From Podospora pseudoanserina (lineage: Eukaryota > Ascomycota > Sordariomycetes > Sordariales > Podosporaceae): DNA of 64,000 nucleotides. The notes beneath the pieces are model-generated. The model was not told the origin of the DNA. It worked only from the letters and a program-made list of their open reading frames with translations, and ran no database searches. Positions 56,857 through 64,000 of this stretch are shown here, piece by piece. Position 1 is the stretch's first letter, and every line of letters starts with the position of its first letter. The stretch is from positions 2,728,001 through 2,792,000 of the forward strand of contig NC_085923.1 of NCBI RefSeq assembly GCF_035222485.1, given 5' to 3'. The position numbers were made by a program, and so were the translations under genes.

Positions 56857-57689
56857 TTAACATGAGCCTGAGCAGACACTACTCGAACGTTCAGAGAACA
56901 TGCTGCTCGGAGGAGACGATGAAAGCATTCTCAGTCGTTGATACTGGCAACCGGAAGTATTCTCCACTCCACTGACACAGCATATCTGGAGTTGCATGAC
57001 TTCAAGCAAGCCTGACATGTCTCCTGTTTGCTGCTGGAGCTGCTCAGCACACCGACGCTTTTCGGCGATGTCATCGGCCCTCGGCTGGGTGATACGGAGA
57101 CTATCCCCCCTCCTTCGTCTGTGACAGCTGGACGGACGAGATTGCATGAGATTCTCTGCCCTCAGTAGTGGATGAACAGACAAAAGCCTTCTTCGTTGTG
57201 CTTCGTCAATCTTAACATATCTGGCCGCTATTGCCTGCGCCCAGTCAAGGCTTCGGGTAAAGCCCAGTTTATAGCTGTTCTGGTTGGCCACGGCTGAGGC
57301 TCTCGTAATTCGGTGAGGTGTCTTGAAGGTTGGATACCGGCTCGCGGTATTGTTGGTAAGTCTCCATTCCACCATTGCGTATAGGCGCCCGAGCGAGAGA
57401 CGACGCTGTAGCTCCCCGTGGTCAGACGTCGGAAATATGGAGCATAAAACATCGAAAGGCATTGTGTTGTCTTGCTCGCACGTCTCACTCGTTGTGTACT
57501 GAAAGCTGCGGGCTTTGCACGGTCTCTGGAATATTGATGGGGCGCCGATCACGGCAACGGAGTGGAGGTATATGCGGGCTGGCTTCTTACGCATTAGGAA
57601 ACAGGTTCAGGCCTAAGGAAGAGTTGGGTACTCACCTTGTCTTTGGGATCTTCTTTCTTGATCGCAGCAGTGGCTCTGATGGGTGACAT
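56857..57689 (-). CDS. M7: lineage-specific protein of the GDVSGL subfamily
   Basis: Two exons, 57689-57636 and 57585-56857, 260 residues. The 50-nt intron (AAG|GTGAGT..GCGTAAG) is in phase 0 after residue 18, just before KPARI, matching M4 (KPIRI) and M6. The central segment is EWRLTNNTASRYPTFKTPHR (W at 92) then LDWAQAIA, aligned with M4/M6. The helical module is at about 190-215: EKRRCAEQLQQQTGDMSGLL. Unlike M6 it continues for another 40 Ser/Cys-rich residues. The internal ATG at 57594 lies in the intron. Partner R7 is 1.8 kb away; the ORF 57833-58438 in between is doubtful. Function unknown. Confidence 0.75.
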
Positions 57690-59479
57690 GATGATCGATG
57701 GCGCTTCAGGGCGTTTGAGTTTTGATATTGATCAATTATTGTTTCTCCTGTCCTGAAGTAGGCTCACCTTATTATATGCCCATCTACGGTCATAAGGCTT
57801 CGAGTAAAGAGTCAGACATGGTGGAAATATGGCTAGACATTGGGCGGCTCTTTAGTGAGGGCATGAGGCTTGAGTTCCTCCAATAAAGTGTCTCGTTGTC
57901 GTGGCGAGTACTGGTTGCCTGACGAAAATATGGTCATCACAGTCTTTGTCTTCGGTGAGATGGTTCGCGAATCGCCCATAAGCGCATTTGGGCGAGAGGC
58001 TTTCATCATGCTACCATGGAGGAAGCGGAAAGAAGATCTGATCGTTTGGCACACTTCACAATCGATAATCGATTGTGCCTTCTGGCATTGGAAAAATGCG
58101 AAATGATTATTGATGCAAGTGGTGCTCAGCTGCTCCATGAACTGGCCAATCAATGCGGACGGTGGACCAGGATACGCGCCTTCCCACCCTCCAGTTCCAG
58201 GCCCAAGTGGAATTGAAAACCAACGAACCACCTGCTCTCCTCGGTGAGCCAGAACCTCCATTGGGACCTTTTCCTTTTCCTTTTCCTTTTCCTTTTTGCA
58301 GCCTTCCTGCCTTCCTGCCTTACGGCCGTCGTTCTGAGGCATGCTGTTGTACGGGTAGTTGATCACCCCTTCCTTTGCAGATGCTAACAACCCCTTCCGT
58401 CCTAGGTCTGCTTCAGTCGAACTTCGAAGCTTGGCCACCTCAAAGAGCTGACCACTTTTTCATTTCTCACAGACCGAGTCACTGCGCTGCCCTCCCCGAC
58501 CCTATCCCTAATACAATGGGCCGTTATCCACGGACACCCAGCATCAAGTCTGCCTTTCAGATGATTGATGCTCGAGAGCGGGAAATTGCACATGAGGCGG
58601 ACATGGGAATTCCATTTCCATCGTGTTGTGGCTGTGAGCTGGACGAAGCCTCACGATGTTTTCCACATTGTTCAATACCAAGGAGAACAATTCCATCCAT
58701 ACGTTTTGCTGACTGAATATCCTCCGATCGGTACCTTCGTCTACTCAGACTGTAAGGATTTACAGTGATATACGTCGGTGGTAATGCTACTTGCGGACGG
58801 CTACTCGCCGTGTGTATCAATCCTGCACATGGCAGTGCCATGCCCAGCCAAGACCTTTTTTTTTCGTTTTTGATTTTGCCAAACTTTGCCTGCACGGGTT
58901 TTTGGGCTCTTCAAACATAGGTTTCCCGCTTCATACTGTTTTACAAATTGAAGGGTGAGGGTGCTGCAGTATATCTCCTCTCGAAATGTCACCACATACA
59001 GTTGCACACATTCTGGAAATTTGAGATATACAACTGCGTGAAGCAGCCCGTGAGCCCCAACGATCTCCCTCGTTTTCCAGATTTTTGGATTTTTCCTTTT
59101 AGTTCCTTCTCAAGTCTTTCTACGGTTCCCCCTTCTTTGTCTATAATTTCGACCAGGGCCAGCACATTTTCGAGGACCAAAGAGTTGCCGGGTTTGCTTC
59201 AACCGTCAAGACAGGTGCTTTTATATCGGACATCAACTGTTCGTCTATTCCCCATTTCACGGCATCTTTTCTACTTCAGAAAGCACGAGACCGGTCGGAA
59301 GACAATCATCAAATAGACCGCGCTTGGTATCGCTTGCCTAACACAGATACAAAAACTGCGTTTGGGCTGGGCATAAATCTGGTGTCAAGGTTAAGGTAGT
59401 TGCTCCCCCTCTTCTGGGATTTGCAGCAAACTAACACGCTCTCACAGTTTGGAAGTTCGCTTTCGGAAGTAGATATAAC
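57690..59479. promoter_or_regulatory. Divergent spacer of cassette M7/R7
   Basis: 1.8 kb. A minus ORF at 57833-58438 owes its KEKEKEKEK stretch to the TTTTCC microsatellite and has no cassette motif. Plus ORFs at 58375-58768 overlap in two frames without support. No gene called. Confidence 0.4.
58266..58297. repeat. TTTTCC hexanucleotide microsatellite
   Basis: About five perfect TTTTCC units, followed by GCCTTCCT repeats to about 58320. Confidence 0.85.
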
Positions 59480-60232
59480 ATGGCCGACCCTCGACCTTCG
59501 GCAAAACGTCGCTGGAGGCCCCGGACCGTAGACAGACGCAGACTCTTCAACAGCTCGAAAGAGTGCCTGACTGGTATTGAGATTGTCGTCAGGGTCCCTC
59601 GGGATGGCTACCAAGTCCAGCCCCAGGGTGCCACCGTGACTCTGAATGCGTACTTTTCGAAGATTCTCGGCGACTCCTACATCTCCAAAGACACTCTTGA
59701 CTTGTTTGGCTTGGGTTACCGGACTGATTCGCTCCCCAAACGTCGCCTTAACCCATGGGGTGGTGTCTTCAAGCCTATCGGGTACGTTGAACTCTATGTG
59801 CGACAGCCTTCTGACAACGCTGCCGCCCCCTTCAAGCTTGTCACCTTCCACGTGCTCGAGGGATCACCGAGCCAAGACGGCCTTGATCTCGTGATCGGCG
59901 AATCAGGTTGCAATCCGGTTCTCGGCGATGGCTTCAACTTCACCCAGTTCAACGAGAACGCCCAGAGGGAACTATTATACGAGTTGCAGCAGCAGCAGCA
60001 GCAGCAGCAGTGGCAGGAGAATGTTTGGCCGCAGCAACAGGAACAACATATGCCGCAGCAGTGGGAGCAGCAATGGCAACAGCAGCTACCGGAGTCGGGT
60101 TCTCAGGAAGTCAAGGCAGAAGAACAAGAATGGCTGGGCTTTCGGCATGAAGCGTGGCAGGCGCATCAACAGCAGATGGAGTGGGCTGAGGGTGAGCAGG
60201 AGTACTATGAAGAGGACATGGAGATGGACTAG
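59480..60232 (+). CDS. R7: retropepsin-like-fold protein with polyglutamine tail
   Basis: 250 residues, single exon. A basic start (MADPRPSAKRRWRPRTVDRR) is followed by the shared domain at about 52-152: TVTLNAYFSKILGDSYISKD, TLDLFGL, VFKPIGYVELYVRQP, APFKLVTFHVLEGSP and LDLVIGESGCNPVLGD. It aligns with R4 across the whole domain. There is no Asp at the catalytic position. From about residue 168 the tail is Gln-rich: a near-pure CAG run at about 59986-60010, then Gln/Trp/Glu-rich sequence ending EDMEMD. The pattern is that of a disordered, possibly self-associating tail. Function unknown. Confidence 0.75.
   Translation: MADPRPSAKRRWRPRTVDRRRLFNSSKECLTGIEIVVRVPRDGYQVQPQGATVTLNAYFSKILGDSYISKDTLDLFGLGYRTDSLPKRRLNPWGGVFKPIGYVELYVRQPSDNAAAPFKLVTFHVLEGSPSQDGLDLVIGESGCNPVLGDGFNFTQFNENAQRELLYELQQQQQQQQWQENVWPQQQEQHMPQQWEQQWQQQLPESGSQEVKAEEQEWLGFRHEAWQAHQQQMEWAEGEQEYYEEDMEMD
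59986..60010 (+). repeat. CAG trinucleotide run encoding polyglutamine in R7
   Basis: Eight consecutive CAG codons interrupted by TGG, inside the R7 reading frame. Likely length-polymorphic. Confidence 0.85.
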
Positions 60233-63200
60233 AGCGAGGCTCGAGATACCTTCAGGTCACAATCACCAGGTATGATGCACCCCCCTCCATAAGGCCAGTC
60301 ACAGTACCCTAACCCTTTACAGTTGACCCCCACAAGAAACATGAGGGAATGAAACTGGGAATTTCTTTTGCACGCTCGCTTCGGCTCCCTGGGCTTTTAT
60401 TCATTTCCTGATGCCTCTTGTTTTCGTCCCTCATTTCTCGACATGACTTATAACCAAAGCCACGATAGCTACCTCTGTACTCGCACTTTGTAGCGAGCCT
60501 TCTCCTACTCAACTGGGGAGGGCCGGTGGTGACTGAAGACTCAATATATTCCTTTGTTTACGTTCTCAATATCTTTCCTATCTTTCGGGCGACTAAGGTC
60601 GGTACATGATCATGTAGCGCTGGCACAATAGCGCAGAGCTCTCAGCTATCATTCTTTTCTTTTCTGTTCGCCTTTTTGGTTTCGGTGTTGTTGTTATTCC
60701 GGTGTGATCCTTTCGTCGGTCGTTTATATCTAGATATCATATACACTAAAGCAGCAAGAATGGCACTTAAATTGTTGGGGCTCAAGAGAAATTGACGGCT
60801 CTGTCCCATTGTTGTGCAATACTATCGTCACTAAGAAAATCGCACTACCGACACCCACATCATCCACAGACTATCCCAAGCGGTCTTCTGCTCTACCCTA
60901 CTCTAAGCAAACACAACCAACATCGCATCTGGAAAGCCCATTTCTTTTTCGTGAAATACCTCCAGAAAAGTCGGCGAGTTTCTTGATCGTCGGACCCAAC
61001 AAGCTTCTCGGGCCCGGATCTCCGCCACAGGCTCACAGCCCTTGGGGGCGTGTTCCATCTGATCTGAACAAGAACCTGACATAGTTACCTATCCCGAGCT
61101 AGGGAGGCGGGAAGGACCGATTGGCACCAAGTGTAGGGGAGGCACATGGACCTGACGTGTCTACCTAGGCCCAACAGACCTAGATTCGTGGTTCTCGCGC
61201 CGGAAGGATCATTAGCCTTTTTTTTTTCTGACTTCACCGCCATTGAGGCATCTGGCCATGAGGGATCAATCACCCAACGCAGAAGGTGCCTCCGATGATG
61301 AGAAAGGGGATGATGGTGTTACGGGGTTCTTTTGTTGACTGCGTGATGTTTGAGCAGCCAAGGCAGCCTAGTCGTTCACCACAAAGTTCGGTGTTTAAGT
61401 GTCAACAAACCCAATCGAAGCCCAACCACCTCTGGGGGAATCTGAAAGCCGGATAGCACCGAATACAAAGGAGGGAGCCCACGGGGATGCACAGTCGCGG
61501 CGGCGGTCTACAGTATATACCCCATGGTGTGGTCAAATCATGGGCTTCGTGGAGTTGTGCCACACACTGGACTTACACAGCAATAACTTCCGTTTTGGGA
61601 AAAGGTGGGTCCTCATCCAACCGGGGGAGCTACCCGGCAGACGTAGCCACACTCGAAAATCTTTTCAGTCAGGATTTGAGATTGGATCTCTGGGGTTGGT
61701 GGGGATGCATGTCAAGGAAAACTGGTTGCCTGAGAATTTGTGGTGGTCGCCTTATTCTCGTTTGTGAAGATGTAGCGCTTTGACATCTATCTGATGGCTT
61801 GTCTTGTTTGTCGGGAGGACCTGTCAGAAAAATGCAAAATCGAGGCAATCACGCAGAGCAGAGTGCATTGTATGCTGTGCGAGTACACGTTGTGCGGATA
61901 ACCGCTCCTCCTGCATGCCACGCTGTACCCATCTGTTCTGCGTTTTGCATTTGCATCGCAGATGGCTGCATGCTGTCGACCTGGGCCGCTGTGGGTGCAC
62001 ATGCCAGGAGATGTCCAAGTGAAATGTCGATGCCTGACCCAAATACCGAATTTCCAGTCTCGCGGAGAACATGTTTCTGGGTAGTGGTTGGCTGTGATGT
62101 GCCGGCTCCATGTGGTTCTTAACGTAGGTAGGTACCCAAACTTTTTCTCTCTCCCTTGCTTTGCTCTTCAGAAGAAACACGGATTGGTTGGAAACGCCGT
62201 TGATTGGCGAATCCCTGGCTCGCTGCAACTCATGATATCCCTCTCTACTTGTCATAAGAGGAGCCACGTCTCTGACAACTCTGCCAATTGAAACACCATA
62301 CACCATCTATCACATCGTATCATGCGATGCTAGCGATGTGATAATAACTATGTTGTCGCCTTGCCAATTGTAGCCCTCGGGGTCCCGGATGTACCGGCGA
62401 TGGCGCTACACCCCCTCCGCCATCCGCAAGGCGTCAACGGCGTGGCTTTCTCTGGGGCGATCGCGACACACTGTAAAAAGTCACCAGAAGCGAGTCAAAT
62501 GCACCCACAATGAGGTGATTCCCGCGAAGCCTAACACCTTTTCAGCTAATCAACACCCTAAGAACCTGGTAGATGGCGTTCTGTGGCTGGCTGGCTGATG
62601 ATGGAGCACGGCCCCGGCTCACGGCTGCAAAGCCCCAAGCGCCCGTTTTCCAGAAAATCCCCAATAAACAGCGCTGATGACGACGCCCGCTGCTTCCGCC
62701 ACCTCCAGACAGAGAAACCCCCCCCATCCTGCAAACAAAATCACTCAACGTATCACCGTCGTACTAGTCACGGCGGAACGGATCGGTGTACACCATCTTC
62801 TATCAGGAGCAGACCTGTCCAATTCCCTCGGCGTTTGTGGTGGACTTTCGGTGAAACAGCAGCCAATTGTCATGGTTGATCCGTCAATCTTGGCACCTTG
62901 TCCTGCCACATGGCAAGTGCCGTGGACTTGTGATTTAGGCAGGGGCTGTACCCTAGTTGACCTGATGGAATGCCGTCATGACTAAATACTCAGATCGGCC
63001 AACAGAAAGCTGACCGGCGAAGGCAATATCTCGTCCGGAGTACTTGTGTTCGAGTGGCAAACACACGATGCATTCTCCTGACGGACGCCTGAATATTTCG
63101 GTCTAGTATGCTGACCGAGCCCAGCTCATCCCATACCAAGTGAATGATCGCCTACTTGCAAAATCATATCCAGATATGTTGTCTCTGATGAACCGAGACG

Positions 63201-64000
63201 GTACGGAGTTCGTGATTCCAAATGAGCAATTCTATGAGGGAACAAATGTATTCTGCTGCCTGGTAGCCTCGAGCTAACATGGTTGACCGTGATCACGACG
63301 CTGCCTGGAGCTATGGAGCTGTGCAGTTCGTGACCTCAGGTTCCAAGAAGTTGGACTTTGACATTGGCCAAAGAAAGTCTAAGAGGGAGGCGACAGATAG
63401 AACCAGAAGCTCATCGGCCAATCCTGTTGCCGCTAATTGATCTCAACTGGGTGTCACCCAACTGTGGGAGTTTTCTTGTGGTGACAGAAATTAACAAGAC
63501 GACTCCCTATGTACCAAGTCAGCTCCAAACAGCCAACCAGGCTTTGCAGGTTCTCTTCCCCCCAACCGCCAGGTCTCAATGAAACCGATGAGATGATTTG
63601 AATACCGAAGCGACGAGTTCGCTAGGATGTACCTCGCTCAATCAATGCCGTTTGTACATGCCCTGCCCATCAACCTCATGTAGGTGTTGCATGCTCGGCT
63701 GCTGGAGATCCCCGTTCAGTGTTCCGAGGCGAGCGCGTTGTCGTGCTCATTGGTGTACAACACGGCATCGTGATCAGCCCTGAAAAGTCAGGGCGCAGAG
63801 AATCAACTCCCATACCAACATCCGTACCGTTCCGGCCCAAATCATCCGCCCGTGGACAGGACGCTTTTGGTTTGTTTAACCCGATGTGACAATGATCCGT
63901 AAAATCCCGTATACGCCTTGCCGTATCTATTCGCTCGCCTCATTGCCACCAACATAGTTCCGGCTCACATCGCCCTCCACCCTCACAAGGTTCTGCGGCA
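60233..64000. other. Terminal stretch without a recognisable gene
   Basis: 3.8 kb. Only short overlapping ORFs (none above about 160 codons) with no family resemblance and no M or R motif. Two AGGTAGGTACC-type motifs at about 62125. The right boundary of the accessory block is therefore outside the window. Confidence 0.45.

Noticed and set aside
57833-58438. 201-codon minus-strand ORF between M7 and R7
   Set aside because: Its most striking part (KEKEKEKEK) is the translation of a TTTTCC microsatellite. It would break the alternation and shows no shared motif.
58375-58768. Two overlapping plus ORFs that might be exons of one gene
   Set aside because: They overlap in different frames without convincing splice sites, and neither resembles a known family.
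19640-60232. R genes as pieces of LTR retrotransposons, because of the retropepsin-like fold
   Set aside because: No terminal repeats, reverse transcriptase, RNase H, integrase or gag-like zinc knuckle is visible near any of them. They alternate with M genes and have their own introns and starts, so they behave as host genes. Distant domestication cannot be excluded.
1-64000. CRISPR arrays, rRNA genes, intact tRNAs
   Set aside because: None seen; the two tRNA-like sites do not fold, and CRISPR is not expected in a fungal chromosome.

Overview
The window looks like a chromosome arm of a filamentous ascomycete, most likely Sordariomycetes (Sordariales). Introns are short (about 50-190 nt) with GTATGT/GTAAGT-type donors and CTAAC/CTGAC-like branch sites, intergenic spacers are 1-4 kb, and the recognisable proteins resemble Neurospora-type versions. 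The 3-carboxymuconate cyclase has the 366 residues I recall for the Neurospora enzyme. There are no bacterial operons, no rRNA genes and no convincing intact tRNA.

Core block, about 1-15.5 kb: seven conserved single-copy genes. They are the CCR4-NOT ubiquitin ligase Not4 (minus, cut by the left edge); the 30.4 kDa subunit of respiratory complex I (plus); 3-carboxy-cis,cis-muconate cyclase (minus), divergent from an intradiol ring-cleavage dioxygenase (plus), together a probable two-gene unit of the protocatechuate branch of the beta-ketoadipate pathway; the karyogamy protein Kar5 (minus); mitochondrial ribosomal protein uL6m (plus); and the PAP phosphatase Met22/Hal2 (minus). Degenerate GAGCTGACC-type repeats lie on both sides of the aromatic pair.

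Accessory block, about 15.5-64 kb: no core gene is recognisable for 48 kb. After two decayed loci (15.6 and 16.2-17.1 kb) the region 18.0-60.2 kb carries a strictly alternating array of fourteen lineage-specific genes: seven on the minus strand (called M1-M7 here) and seven on the plus strand (R1-R7), in the order M1-R1-M2-R2 to M7-R7. Every M gene is head-to-head with the R gene to its right. This is the layout expected if a two-gene divergent cassette had been amplified in tandem and had then diverged almost beyond recognition. R proteins share one compact beta-rich domain that reads like a retropepsin-type aspartic-protease fold with no DTG catalytic triad, followed or preceded by Pro/Gln-rich or basic disordered segments. 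M proteins form a looser superfamily joined by two short modules: a helical 'A..LY.QTGDVSGL..V' motif (M3-M7) and a C-terminal WW-like 'W.WD...ER......TG....P' motif (M1, M2, M3, M5). M4, M6 and M7 also share a central 'W[RK]..T..YP.F.T.HR' segment and a phase-0 intron at the same place near the N-terminus. I know of no described family or system matching this cassette, and its function is unknown; nuclear-type basic motifs in several members suggest, but do not prove, a nuclear role.

The rest of the accessory block is AT-richer spacer with many TACCTACC/CTAGGTA-type motifs, two degenerate tRNA-like A/B-box pairs, microsatellites, and short ORFs I could not support. Homology statements come from reading the sequence by eye and from memory of the families; no search was run.
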